The position numbers were made by a program, and so were the translations under genes. From Neobacillus bataviensis (GTDB lineage Bacteria > Bacillota > Bacilli > Bacillales_B > DSM-18226): a stretch of DNA of 64,000 nucleotides. Below, one piece after another: positions 44,066-53,604 of the stretch; position 1 is the first letter of the stretch, and each line of letters opens with the position of its first letter. The notes beneath the pieces are model-generated. The model worked only from the letters and a program-made list of their open reading frames with translations. It had not been told where the DNA came from and did no database searches. Where the stretch lies: NCBI RefSeq assembly GCF_019969725.1, contig NZ_JAHXYW010000002.1:186001-250000 (forward strand). Direction: 5' to 3'.

Positions 44066-44125
44066 TTATTAGCATCTAATGAACTTGTACAACTTACGGG
44101 TGGTTTCGTGAAAAAAGAAAAATAA

Positions 44126-44163
44126 AAAAAGGCTTAGTGATATTTGCAACTCTAAGCCTTTTT
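44126..44163. terminator. Intrinsic terminator after the Bce-type kinase
   Basis: AAAAAGGCTTAG (44126-44137) and CTAAGCCTTTTT (44152-44163) form a 12-bp stem; T tract on both strands. It ends the regulator/kinase operon. Confidence 0.85.
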
Positions 44164-44298
44164 GACTGTGAAATATACTGTGAATTTTATGTGATTTGTT
44201 ATTTGATTTGGTCTGTACCTCACAAGTGAACCCTTTAGTAAAATAACCCAAGGGTTCCGTTCTTGGCAGCTTTCTTAAAGAGAAGATTTAACCAAAAA

Positions 44299-44346
44299 AA
44301 CTGCACCTCAAATTGTTAGAGTGTGTCTAACAATTCGGGTGCAGTT
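44299..44346 (-). terminator. Intrinsic terminator of the subtilase gene
   Basis: A long stem: AACTGCACC (44299-44307) with GGTGCAGTT (44338-44346), continued by AATTGTTAGA/TCTAACAATT. On the minus strand it is followed by seven T, 30 bases beyond the protease stop. Confidence 0.88.
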
Positions 44347-44373
44347 CAAGTCTAATGGTTTTGACCGTTATTC

Positions 44374-47300
44374 TTATGACTGGATGTAATCATCCAGTGT
44401 TTTCCCTTTGTACTGGGAAACCGGTTTATTTTTTGTTGGTATGTCTGGATTCACCATCATGTAATTCATCTCGACAAAGAATAGATCTTTTTCGTCGACA
44501 ACACCGTCATAGTTGATGTCCGTGTCGCGGTCGTTTGTTCCTAGCTTACTGTTGATGTAGACCGCATCCATGATGTCAATGATATTGTCATGGTTCACGT
44601 CTCCTGCTCTCAGCATCGAGTAGTAGAAATACTTGTCTTTTCCAACTGGCACACCATCGAAACTATCGACCATCTCTTCTGCTTTCATATGACGTTCGAA
44701 ATGACCTGGAATTTTGATCACGATGTCATAGGACTGGTCAAGAAGCGGTAAATTGGAAACGATGAATCTCGCTGCACTGTTGACCGTTGCATCGTAACGT
44801 TTTCCGTCTTTAGCACCCACGAGATACACTTCTGCCCCTATTTTAGAATAGTCGCGTTTTGGATCAAGCCAGATTTGATTGCTTGGAATAAATCCATCCG
44901 GTAAGAATCCACCCTCTAAAACGGAATAGGTCGGGAGGATGTTTATGTTTTGACCGAATTTGTTATTCAAGGTCATTTGCGGCAACCCTAATAGATTTGC
45001 TTTTGCTGTTTGGATATTCAAAGTTTGCACCCATTTTGTATAAACAGGCTGCTGTTCCTTCACTTTAAAGGTAAGTGTCGCTACCGGAATACTTTCATTG
45101 ATCCCAGCCGTTGGATTATTTCCAGTTAACGCAGGCAATACTCGTATCCAGTTGTTCGACGTGTCGCTTGGGATGTTCTGAGTGGTTATCGTCGCAGTTA
45201 ATCCCTTTTCCGTCGCTGCATTCGTAAATTCCGTTGTCAACTCTGCTCCTACGTAATCCATAAGTTGTTTTGGATACGTAAGGGTGAAATCGCCACCCAT
45301 GAAATTTTTCAAATTATGGGCACTTAACGTGATTTTTACAGTATCTCCGTATTTTGCGTTTGTCAGATTACTCGTTAGTTTCGCGTAAGGAACGCCTTTT
45401 TTCACCAAGGTGAACGTTGAGTCCGGCTGACCTTGCACGCCGTTCGTTGCGATATCCTGGGCGACAAGGGTGAAACTTGAGAATTCTTTACCTGCTTGAA
45501 TGGTTCTGGTGTATTCAAAATTTCCTTTGCTGTCCACGACAAGCGGGACGTTGCCAAAAGGGTTTACTGCCCCTGTTACTTTCACTGTATTCGCAGATTG
45601 ATCCACCTTGTCACCGTATTGATTTAAGAGGTCAACCGTTCCATCGGTGATGTTCCCACTAATTTTTAATCCTGTATCATCCACTTCGTAGACACCGCCA
45701 GGCGTGTTCATTTTTAACGTTGGAAGTGTGTTTTCAATCACGATTGGCTTTGACTTTTTAAAAACTTTTCCTTCCTCGTTGGTTCCGACGATTTCTATTT
45801 CATACCGTCCAGGTGCGGCTAAGCTTTTCGTGAAATGAACGGGTTGGTCCGGATTTCCGGTAAACGCGTTGTAAAGCCCGTTAAATCCACCATCTAAACC
45901 GAAAGTCATGCCTTCATTGAAACCGCCCGTTGCCGTTCCAAGCATCCCTAGCTCTTCGCCAGTGTCGGCATTTTTAAGGAGGATGTCCACAGTCTGCATG
46001 CGGCTGTCCAATGAAAAGCCAATCTGGGTAGAACCAGAAATGGCAAACGGTAAATCTCTTCTGGTGTTAAACGCTTTTGTGGATAAAAGAACCTCGTGAA
46101 TCCCTTCCACCAGTTTGTTTAAGCCAAATGGAATTTGATACGTTTCATTCGCATCACTCTTGTTTGTGATCGTAATATACCCTTCATATAGACCGAGTTC
46201 TGCTGTTGTCGGAACGTTTAGCGTTGCTTTGATGTTCGCCTTATCGTTAGTTTCCACTATGACCTCGGATGGTACAGAAAGTGTCACTCCATTTTTTGCC
46301 GCATCATTCGAGTATCCTGCGATTTGTTGAAAATTCACCTTTACCTCAAACGATTTGGAAACATCTGAATGGTTTTCTAATGTAATCGATTTTTTCTTCA
46401 TGACATCCTTATCAGTAGTCACAATTGGCCCAAAACTCATATCGCCGGAGTGCTCCTTAATCGTGATTGTATCACCCATTTCGTCTAAACTTGGCACTTC
46501 GTCTTTCACGCTTATAGATGTCGTCGAATGAACCGCTTCATAGATATCCAATCTTCCGGCCCCTTGTTCAAACACGCTGTAAGAACCGTTTAAGCGATCG
46601 GCTGTGTTCATTAACGCAAGTTTTACTTGTTCTGGCGTATAATCCGGATGAGTTTGTAAAAGTAAAGCTGCTGCTCCCGCTACATGCGGTGCTGCCATAC
46701 TGGTTCCATCAAAACGGGCATAGGCGTGTTCATAGTCGTCTTTATGGGCGGCTCCATTATCGTAAGCAGGTACGGATGAAAGCACGGCCACCCCTGGCGC
46801 TGTAATTTCTGGTTTAATATCATAATATCTTCTTGCTGGTCCTCTTGAACTGAAGTCTGCGAGTTTATCGCCACCCATACTGATGCTGCCAAACGAATTC
46901 AAGGTAAGATTTGCCGTGCCAGCACCCGCGCGAACGAGATTTAAAATCGCATTACCTTGCTCACTCGTCACATTAAAGGTCGGAAGATATTCAAAACTCA
47001 TTCCTAAATAGTACGGGATATAATCTTCACCCGGAATATTGTTGAAGATAATCGCAGCTTTTGCGCCTGCGTTTTTCGCGTTCACAATTTTGTCGTGAAG
47101 CGAATAATCTCCGCGCTCGATCAACACAATTTTATCCTTCACATTTCGTCCGCTGTAGCTAGACACCGCCCCTTTACCAACATACAGAACTTGGTAAGAA
47201 GTCCCTGTAAGAGCATTTAAAGGGTTGTAATCAAGGGCGAGCATTCTCATATTTTCTAGATTAGCACTTTGACCAGCTGCTGACGCCACTCCGTTACTTG

Positions 47301-48540
47301 TTTCAATCCCAAGAGGGGATGTGCTTGCTCCCACGGTAATGCCAAGAGCTGAAGACGCAGGGCTGCCAATTGTCCAATGGTTTGATCCTGCATTTCCAGC
47401 TGCCAACACACAAACCGTTCCGGCTAAGGTGGCATTGTTGATCGCAACCGCAAGGGGATCAAGAGGGTTCGCAATCGGCGCTCCTAATGATAAATTGATG
47501 ACATTCATTCCGTCTTCTAGGGCTTTATCGATACCTGCTAAAATTGCTTCGTCATTTCCGGTTCCATACGGTCCTAATACCTTATAGCCATGAAGCTCCA
47601 CTTCTGGCGCAACGCCTGTTACCGATAAAGAAGAGTGGTTTTTTCCAGTTCCTGCGATTGTCCCTGAAACGTGGGTACCGTGTGCGGTATAATAGGGTTC
47701 ACCAGATGTTGGGTTGAATTCAGGTTTTCCAGAATTTTTCCAATCATCATAGGTGGTTTCCATCGGATCATTATCGTTGTTGACAAAGTCATATCCACCT
47801 TTATACACATCCTTTAAGTCAGGGTGAGTATAATCGATTCCAGTATCTATGACTCCGACCTTGATTCCTTTACCCGTTACACCTTCTTCATGAAGCTTCT
47901 CGGCGCCGATTTGTTCCATATCCGTTAATTTCACGTGGTCGGTATCGGTTGTAGTTGAAGTCATTTCGCCGTATTGTTCGACGGACGGTTCAGCGGTGAC
48001 GGTCTTGTTTTCATACACCGCTTTTACGGTATCAAGTGTCATGAGCTCCTTCACCTGATTCGCAGGCAAAGTGACGGCGGCACCGTTAAAGGCATGTTTA
48101 TATTCGCGTTTGATTTCGGCAGAATCCTTTAGCTTTCCATTACCCTTTAGTTGGTTTTTAAAGGAGATATGGGATTGTTCCACTAATTGATTGGAATCAT
48201 CAAGATTTGCCTTTAACCCATTGGCTTCATTCTTTTTGAAATCGACAACAGCCGGATCCTGTTTAAATTGGACAATCACCGTTAGGGGAGTGTCTTCATT
48301 TAAATTTACATCAGAAGAAAATTGAAGGCCTTTGGCGCCGATTTCTTCAATCCCGCCGATTTTGTTCCGGTCGGCGCTCGAGATATTTTTCAAGTAGCTG
48401 TCGATATCTTTGATGCCGGCACCGGTATCACCTGCTGCATAGGAAGTTTGTCCAGGGATGAGACAAGTGGCTACTAAACTTGTCGTTAAAACCCCTGCAG
48501 ATAAAACCTTTAAGACCTTATTTTTTGTGGCTTTTTTCAT
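44374..48540 (-). CDS. Large secreted subtilase (Vpr-like) with cohesin and dockerin-like modules
   Basis: A 1388-residue extracellular serine protease. Order: signal peptide (ending near TSYA), inhibitor I9-type propeptide, S8 catalytic domain with Asp in VIDTGIDYTHPDL (~230), His in AHGTHVSGTIAG (~285) and Ser in DGTSMAAPHVAG (~613), a PA domain inserted between His and Ser (DKIVLIERGDYSLHDKI), Fn3-like beta domains, a cohesin-like domain (AKYGDTVKITLSAHNLKNFMGGDFTLTYP) and a C-terminal dockerin-type repeat (GDVNHDNIIDIMDAVYINSKLG and DINYDGVVDEKDLFFVEMNY, calcium-loop DxNxD). B. subtilis Vpr has about 800 residues, so some 550 are added. AAAGGAGAGG precedes the ATG. It lies between the two halves of a Bce-type system. 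Confidence 0.92.
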   Translation of the reverse strand: MKKATKNKVLKVLSAGVLTTSLVATCLIPGQTSYAAGDTGAGIKDIDSYLKNISSADRNKIGGIEEIGAKGLQFSSDVNLNEDTPLTVIVQFKQDPAVVDFKKNEANGLKANLDDSNQLVEQSHISFKNQLKGNGKLKDSAEIKREYKHAFNGAAVTLPANQVKELMTLDTVKAVYENKTVTAEPSVEQYGEMTSTTTDTDHVKLTDMEQIGAEKLHEEGVTGKGIKVGVIDTGIDYTHPDLKDVYKGGYDFVNNDNDPMETTYDDWKNSGKPEFNPTSGEPYYTAHGTHVSGTIAGTGKNHSSLSVTGVAPEVELHGYKVLGPYGTGNDEAILAGIDKALEDGMNVINLSLGAPIANPLDPLAVAINNATLAGTVCVLAAGNAGSNHWTIGSPASSALGITVGASTSPLGIETSNGVASAAGQSANLENMRMLALDYNPLNALTGTSYQVLYVGKGAVSSYSGRNVKDKIVLIERGDYSLHDKIVNAKNAGAKAAIIFNNIPGEDYIPYYLGMSFEYLPTFNVTSEQGNAILNLVRAGAGTANLTLNSFGSISMGGDKLADFSSRGPARRYYDIKPEITAPGVAVLSSVPAYDNGAAHKDDYEHAYARFDGTSMAAPHVAGAAALLLQTHPDYTPEQVKLALMNTADRLNGSYSVFEQGAGRLDIYEAVHSTTSISVKDEVPSLDEMGDTITIKEHSGDMSFGPIVTTDKDVMKKKSITLENHSDVSKSFEVKVNFQQIAGYSNDAAKNGVTLSVPSEVIVETNDKANIKATLNVPTTAELGLYEGYITITNKSDANETYQIPFGLNKLVEGIHEVLLSTKAFNTRRDLPFAISGSTQIGFSLDSRMQTVDILLKNADTGEELGMLGTATGGFNEGMTFGLDGGFNGLYNAFTGNPDQPVHFTKSLAAPGRYEIEIVGTNEEGKVFKKSKPIVIENTLPTLKMNTPGGVYEVDDTGLKISGNITDGTVDLLNQYGDKVDQSANTVKVTGAVNPFGNVPLVVDSKGNFEYTRTIQAGKEFSSFTLVAQDIATNGVQGQPDSTFTLVKKGVPYAKLTSNLTNAKYGDTVKITLSAHNLKNFMGGDFTLTYPKQLMDYVGAELTTEFTNAATEKGLTATITTQNIPSDTSNNWIRVLPALTGNNPTAGINESIPVATLTFKVKEQQPVYTKWVQTLNIQTAKANLLGLPQMTLNNKFGQNINILPTYSVLEGGFLPDGFIPSNQIWLDPKRDYSKIGAEVYLVGAKDGKRYDATVNSAARFIVSNLPLLDQSYDIVIKIPGHFERHMKAEEMVDSFDGVPVGKDKYFYYSMLRAGDVNHDNIIDIMDAVYINSKLGTNDRDTDINYDGVVDEKDLFFVEMNYMMVNPDIPTKNKPVSQYKGKTLDDYIQS

Positions 48541-48957
48541 CGTACCTCTCCTTTGTTTTCGACTTCCATTTTCATTTTACTTTTTATTGAAACCACAGCG
48601 GTTTGGGGGATTATGCCCTTATAATTGTGTCGAATGGTTGAGGTTCCGCCGACAAATTTTTTACCCCATTTGCAGAAATCAAGTTTTCATGAGAAAAGCA
48701 GGGTCGAATCTTGTTAAAAAATCATCAAATAATTGGGGGAATTGCGAGTGTAACTGAATATTATGAATTTTTTTTAAAATAAAAATAAGCCTAAAGTCCT
48801 GTTGTATAACTATTCCTCTCGCGTGAAGGAGACATTTTTTCGGCGGATGTCCACTGACCAATGAAAAACGAGTATAAAAAAAGGAAGCCGAAGGGGCTTC
48901 CAACATGACGTTGATTTACTTTAGTAAACTTTCATGTAAATGTTAACTCTATAACAC
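48541..48957. other. Intergenic region with protease promoter side
   Basis: About 415 bases. AAACC (48590-48594) and GGTTT (48600-48604) form a small inverted repeat upstream of the protease; a clear -35/-10 was not identified. Apart from this and the terminator at 48883 nothing is recognised. Confidence 0.4.
48874..48901 (-). terminator. Intrinsic terminator of the BceAB-like operon
   Basis: GGAAGCC and GGCTTCC form a 7-bp stem with a short loop (48883-48901); on the minus strand a T run (48882-48874) follows. It lies about 55 bases beyond the permease stop. Confidence 0.85.
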
Positions 48958-50916
48958 TCAAGGAGAATATTTTTCGTTGACAATTTTGTAGTAAATCGAT
49001 GTTGAGGATACGTAAAAGATGATATATGTTAACACATACAATCCCATCACAGAAAAAATGATCGTCGTTAAGGAAGGTAAATCTTTTATGATTAGAATGA
49101 CTGTATAATATAAAAGATACCAGCTGTGTACCAATCCCAGTATGAGGGGCGGTAAAAAGACGAACAGCAATTGTTTGCGAATAATCTTTTTTATTTCTTT
49201 GTCGCCAACACCAATTTTTCGCAAAATGGCGTAGTGTTCCCGCTCTTCTGTCGCTTCGCGCAGCTGTTTAAAGTAAATGACACTACCTAAAGCAAACAAG
49301 GCAATGACTGCAAAAAACGCAACGGAGAACAATATTAACGAGGACGACTCAACATTAGTGGAATACTGATCTGCATAGGCTGAATAATACGCTCCTTCTT
49401 TTTTCTCAACGATATCGTATATTTTTCGCGATACATCGTTGGACGTTTTCGGATCTTCGATTTGATAAAATTCATAGGAAGAAAGAGTACGATCTGCTTT
49501 TAAGTTAGCAAAAGCTTCATCTGAAATCACGAGTACAGAAGGTTGAGGAGAGGTATCTCCCCTAGGATTCGTTGGAATGCTTAACAATGGATATCGTATT
49601 TTTTCCACTACACGAAATGTATGCTCCCCTAAAACCGTAATGGTTGGCACGGGACTTTTATATTTAGTTGATTCATCCAATCCTCTTGTTAAAACAATTG
49701 CTTCTTCCCCTGTTACATTTACTTTTTTACCAACTCCACGTAAATCAACAATCGTATTTAATTGCGACTCAGGGAAAAGGTAAAACTCCTCTGTGTAATA
49801 TTCCGGATAGTTAAAAAATGTTTTTCTATTTGTGATTTTTTCTGTTTTAATTCCCGTAATGGTCTCATGCCTAATAATTGGATGCGATTCATTCATTATT
49901 TGTTCAATTTGTTTTTGTGTTTTATCATCTTGCGTCGAAAAAGCAAAATGATTTGGAAATTCTTTTTTTACAACGTCAGCTTTCACGGCGTAGTCGACAG
50001 CAATAAATCCAACTCCAAAAATGACAACAGCACTAATCAGTGAATTAAACGTAAAGTTTATCGTATTTCCTCGAATCGAAAAACGAAGGGAGGAAATCCA
50101 TAACATTTTGTTACCATGAAGGTAATGTTTGCTTTGACTCATTTTTTGTAAAATCCAACCGGAAAACTGGCGGAAAAATAAATACGTACCAACAATCAAT
50201 GCCACTGTTGTGGCTATTAATGTTGCATTAAAATGCTCTTTCCAAATGTCTTTGTCTCCTGAAAGAGTCATCGTGTAATAGGACACTAAAATCAAGATGA
50301 TCGACAATATCGCTAAGACAAATGAAAACTTAAAGGGTTTCTCCATTTTTTCTTTTGCATGAAACAATTCAACTAACTGCACACGACGGACGTTAAAATA
50401 ACTTTGAATCGTAATAATGCCGATTAATAAAGCGAATAACAGAATCGTTGAGGCGATGGCTTCAAGCGGAAAAGCAAAAGAAATGTTGTCTTTGTAGTGC
50501 ATTAAGTTCATTAATACCATGCCGAAAAATTTTGATAGCAATCCACCGATTAATATTCCGCTGGATACAGAAATGGCGCTCAAGAATAAGGTTTCAAAAA
50601 AGACCATCGCGGCAACTTGCCGTTCTTTCATGCCGTAAAGTAAATACATGCCAAATTCTTTTTTTCGCTGCTTCATGAAGAATGAGTTGGCGTACAAAAT
50701 AAAAAACACAATCAAGAAAAAGACGATCATCGAGGCAATGAAAATAACTGTTTTGTAGTTTTCTTTATTTTGAATAGCGGCGACTACGTCCTCATTAAAC
50801 ATTAAACCGGAAAAAGTAAAGTAAATGACAACCCCGACAAGCATGGAAATGAAATAGATGGTATACAAACGGAAATTCCGCTTCATATTCCTCCATGATA
50901 AATCGATCAAACTCAT
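48958..50916 (-). CDS. BceB-like ABC permease (FtsX family)
   Basis: A 652-residue permease with ten predicted TM segments: four at the start (LYTIYFISMLVGVVIYF, TVIFIASMIVFFLIVFFILY), further pairs in the middle, a large extracellular domain of about 200 residues (about 320-520), then three at the end (SLILFSVAFFAVIALFALGSVIYF, LLFVFLPPLILGLVHSWYLLY). That is the BceB/VraG layout of pumps that confer bacitracin or peptide-antibiotic resistance and also act as the sensor for BceS. Its ATG overlaps the stop of the ATPase gene by four bases. Orphaned from its two-component genes by the protease gene. Confidence 0.9.
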   Translation of the reverse strand: MSLIDLSWRNMKRNFRLYTIYFISMLVGVVIYFTFSGLMFNEDVVAAIQNKENYKTVIFIASMIVFFLIVFFILYANSFFMKQRKKEFGMYLLYGMKERQVAAMVFFETLFLSAISVSSGILIGGLLSKFFGMVLMNLMHYKDNISFAFPLEAIASTILLFALLIGIITIQSYFNVRRVQLVELFHAKEKMEKPFKFSFVLAILSIILILVSYYTMTLSGDKDIWKEHFNATLIATTVALIVGTYLFFRQFSGWILQKMSQSKHYLHGNKMLWISSLRFSIRGNTINFTFNSLISAVVIFGVGFIAVDYAVKADVVKKEFPNHFAFSTQDDKTQKQIEQIMNESHPIIRHETITGIKTEKITNRKTFFNYPEYYTEEFYLFPESQLNTIVDLRGVGKKVNVTGEEAIVLTRGLDESTKYKSPVPTITVLGEHTFRVVEKIRYPLLSIPTNPRGDTSPQPSVLVISDEAFANLKADRTLSSYEFYQIEDPKTSNDVSRKIYDIVEKKEGAYYSAYADQYSTNVESSSLILFSVAFFAVIALFALGSVIYFKQLREATEEREHYAILRKIGVGDKEIKKIIRKQLLFVFLPPLILGLVHSWYLLYYTVILIIKDLPSLTTIIFSVMGLYVLTYIIFYVSSTSIYYKIVNEKYSP

Positions 50917-51659
50917 CGTCGGTCGCCTCCTATGGCGCTTTGAATCGTCAGGATTCGGTCAAAGAATTCTTTTTCCGATTGATCTCCCTTAAACATTTCA
51001 TTGACGATTTTCCCGTCACGCAAGAAAATCACGCGCTCACAGTAGCTTGCTGCATACGGATCGTGGGTAATCATCAGAATCGTGGTCTTGAATGTTTGAT
51101 TGAGTAATTGAATTTGCTCGAGCAGCTGGGTAGCAGACCTTGAATCCAGTGCACCCGTCGGTTCATCGGCAAACACAATCGCTGGGTTGGTAATGATCGC
51201 CCGGGCTGCGGCTGTGCGCTGCTTCTGGCCGCCGGAAATTTCAGACGGATACTGCTGGAGGATCTCTTCAATATTTAACGCCTCTACGATTTTCCCTAAT
51301 CGCTGCTCCATTTCATAGACTGGTGTTTTTTGTAACGCGAGCGGCAGCAGGATATTTTCCTTCACTGTTAATGTATCCAGTAAGTTGTAATCCTGAAAAA
51401 TAAATCCCATTCGTTTTTGGCGGAATTCTCGTAAGGCTTTCTTTTTCAAATCTAACAGCGATTGTCCCTCGATCCACACATCCCCGCCGTTAAAGGAATC
51501 AATCGTTGAGAGAGTATTCATTAAGGTTGTTTTCCCAGAGCCGGATGGCCCCATAATCGCGGTGAATTCCCCTTGTTTAATGGTCAAATCAATATTTTTT
51601 AAGACTTGTGTTTTTCCGTAAGCTTTCGATAAGTTCTTTGTTTGAATAATCGTTGACAT
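50913..51659 (-). CDS. BceA-like ABC transporter ATPase
   Basis: A 248-residue ATPase. Walker A GPSGSGKTTLM, Q-loop FQDYNLLDTL, signature SGGQKQRTAAARA, Walker B IVFADEPTGALD and H-loop MITHD are complete. It belongs to the MacB/LolD/BceA group. ATG at 51657-51659 has GGAGGG upstream and fits the family N-terminus (MSTIIQTKNLSKAYGK); the frame reaches 51761 without support. First gene of a two-gene operon with the permease. A BceR-type operator lies at 51734-51747. Confidence 0.92.
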   Translation of the reverse strand: MSTIIQTKNLSKAYGKTQVLKNIDLTIKQGEFTAIMGPSGSGKTTLMNTLSTIDSFNGGDVWIEGQSLLDLKKKALREFRQKRMGFIFQDYNLLDTLTVKENILLPLALQKTPVYEMEQRLGKIVEALNIEEILQQYPSEISGGQKQRTAAARAIITNPAIVFADEPTGALDSRSATQLLEQIQLLNQTFKTTILMITHDPYAASYCERVIFLRDGKIVNEMFKGDQSEKEFFDRILTIQSAIGGDRR

Positions 51660-51733
51660 GGCTTCGCCCTCCTTCACCACCTTACTATACCGACTAATCT
51701 GCCCCCTAACCATCGATACAACAACATCTAAAG

Positions 51734-51747
51734 TGACATTTTTGTCA
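51734..51747. promoter_or_regulatory. BceR-type operator upstream of the ABC transporter
   Basis: TGACA-TTTT-TGTCA is a perfect inverted repeat that fits the BceR-family consensus (TNACA-N4-TGTAA type). It is 75 bases upstream of the ATPase start, the usual place for an activator site, and is the best evidence that the split-off regulator still controls the pump. Confidence 0.7.
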
Positions 51748-51832
51748 TGTTGAAGGGCCATGTGCCCTGGGGTCGGCTCCTGCGGTCTAAACTAACTTGC
51801 TCAAAAACGTCCCTTTGGCTAACGAAATTTTT

Positions 51833-51861
51833 TGAAACCAATGTTTGGATAGCTGCGTCTA
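51833..51861 (+). promoter_or_regulatory. ECF sigma-factor promoter (autoregulated)
   Basis: TGAAACC (51833-51839), 16 bases, CGTCTA (51856-51861). The TGAAAC and CGTC elements with 16-base spacing are the consensus for Bacillus ECF sigma factors (SigW/X/V/M). It lies 28 bases upstream of the ECF sigma gene, so positive autoregulation is likely. Confidence 0.85.
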
Positions 51862-51889
51862 AGAAATGGAAAGCAAGGGGGGGGCTTGA

Positions 51890-52459
51890 ATGCTTGTGAA
51901 CAAAATAGAGAGCCATTCTTCATCATATCAAAGTAATCAGCTATCAAAAGAAGAACAGCTTCAGCAGTTAATGGAAGAGTATGGAGATATGGTAATGAGA
52001 CTGGCATATACTTACTTGAAGCAAAGAGAAGTAGCTGAGGATATTTCACAGGAAGTGTTTATCAGCTGTTATAAAAACCTGGAAACCTTTCAAAATAATT
52101 CAACCTACAAAACGTGGCTTTACCGAATTACTGTAAACAAGTGTAAGGATTATTTTCGAAGTTGGTCCTATAAAAATATTCGTTATCAAGATTTGTTTCG
52201 TTCCGTTTTTAAAAGTGGAGATAAATCTGTTGAATCAAATGTTGTCGATAAAGAAAATCAAGAAATGATATTTGAACAAGTTTTGTCACTTCCGATCAAG
52301 TTTAGAGAAGTGATCATTCTTCATTATTATGAAGAACTATCCATCAATGAAATTTCCATCCTATTAGAAATTAACTCCAATACAGTGAAAACAAGACTGC
52401 ATCGTGGCCGGCATTTATTGGGAAGCTTTTTGAAGGAGTGGCAAACCTATGAATCATAA
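51890..52459 (+). CDS. ECF-type RNA polymerase sigma factor
   Basis: A 189-residue ECF sigma factor. Region 2 (YGDMVMRLAYTYLKQREVAEDISQEVFISCYKNLETFQ, KTWLYRITVNKCKDYFR) and region 4 (LPIKFREVIILHYYEELSINEISILLEINSNTVKTRLHRGRHLL) are complete. GGGGGG lies just before ATG 51890. An ECF-type promoter precedes it and the next gene overlaps its end by 11 bases. The downstream DUF4030 membrane protein is in the position of an anti-sigma factor. The stress that activates it is unknown; the adjacent antibiotic pump hints at envelope stress. Confidence 0.92.
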   Translation: MLVNKIESHSSSYQSNQLSKEEQLQQLMEEYGDMVMRLAYTYLKQREVAEDISQEVFISCYKNLETFQNNSTYKTWLYRITVNKCKDYFRSWSYKNIRYQDLFRSVFKSGDKSVESNVVDKENQEMIFEQVLSLPIKFREVIILHYYEELSINEISILLEINSNTVKTRLHRGRHLLGSFLKEWQTYES

Positions 52460-53528
52460 ATGGAAGTATCCAAGCAAGCATTCTGAATTAAAACAACTTC
52501 GTTTTGAAGAAAAACATATGGAATATGTATTGAATTCAGTAACAGAAATCCAAAGCAATAACTCAGCAAATGTAAAAAATAGAACTGTCTTTAAAAGATT
52601 CGGATATTCAACCATAGCAGCGGCCGCTATGTTTATTCTTATTGTAGGTTCTTCGTACTTTTCATTGGACATGGCAAAGGTGGCAGCAAAAATCCCTTAT
52701 TTTAGCTTATTTATCAAGCAGGAAGAATATAAATATGCTCTTCATGAAGTAATCGTTGATGTTATCAATAGAAATCATTATAAAGTGGTTGATGTAGAAG
52801 TCTCTATTCCGAAAAGGAAAATTACTGTTTCACTGCTTGGATCTAAAAAGGAAGTAAATTCTATCAAAGACGAAGTAATCACAAAAATGAACAGGGAATT
52901 AGTGGCGAAGAATTTCGGGAAATACATGATTGATATTATAAAAGGAGAATTAAAAGATCAAGGTCGAGAGCTCACCCCAGAAGAACAAAAATATATGAAC
53001 GATAGTATGGAACTTGAAAAAAAGGTGACCGATTTACTTAATAAAAATAACTACAAGCCGGCGTTTCCAATCGAAGTCCGCATTAATAGTATCGAGAATT
53101 TCATCTATGTTGCTTTGCCTAATACCGAAAGTAAACAACGGGTTTCCGAATTAAAGGAGATGCTAAAATCGGTTACCAAGGAATATGGGGAATTTAGAAT
53201 GAGAATTACGAGCATCGACATGAAAGCACGAGAACAAGAATTAAGATGGGGAAGTAGTCAGATAATAGGTATTATTGGGAGTGGATTGATGTCAGATAAA
53301 TCTTTTAAAGTGACTGGTTTTTCGTACTCATTCCATCCATACCCATTAGAAATGAAAATAAAGACATCTGTTAAATCGACAGATCCGGAGGCAAAAGAGC
53401 TTGCGAATGAAATCATGAATGAAATTAACGAATTCATTCAAACCCATGAACTTACAAAAGATGTGCGTAATGATGAGTACAAGGTAATGATCTATGGCAA
53501 GGATAAGAAAATAGTAGACATAGATTAA
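52449..53528 (+). CDS. DUF4030-type membrane protein, candidate anti-sigma factor
   Basis: A 359-residue protein: an N-terminal cytoplasmic segment of about 55 residues, one TM (STIAAAAMFILIVGSSYFSLDM), then a long extracytoplasmic part with repeated alpha/beta units (YKVVDVEVSIPKRKITVSLLGS, NNYKPAFPIEVRINSIENFIYVALP). This matches my recollection of DUF4030 proteins found beside sigma factors in the B. cereus group. The start overlaps the sigma gene by 11 bases, implying coupled translation. Topology fits an anti-sigma factor that holds the sigma with its N-terminus, but no ZAS (HxxxCxxC) motif is present, so that function is inference. Confidence 0.75.
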   Translation: MNHKWKYPSKHSELKQLRFEEKHMEYVLNSVTEIQSNNSANVKNRTVFKRFGYSTIAAAAMFILIVGSSYFSLDMAKVAAKIPYFSLFIKQEEYKYALHEVIVDVINRNHYKVVDVEVSIPKRKITVSLLGSKKEVNSIKDEVITKMNRELVAKNFGKYMIDIIKGELKDQGRELTPEEQKYMNDSMELEKKVTDLLNKNNYKPAFPIEVRINSIENFIYVALPNTESKQRVSELKEMLKSVTKEYGEFRMRITSIDMKAREQELRWGSSQIIGIIGSGLMSDKSFKVTGFSYSFHPYPLEMKIKTSVKSTDPEAKELANEIMNEINEFIQTHELTKDVRNDEYKVMIYGKDKKIVDID

Positions 53529-53604
53529 TATTCTAAATAATATGTATGTTCAATGACGTTAGTAATTAGTAAAATTATCTATACAATACAAAGGGGGAAA
53601 TGAT

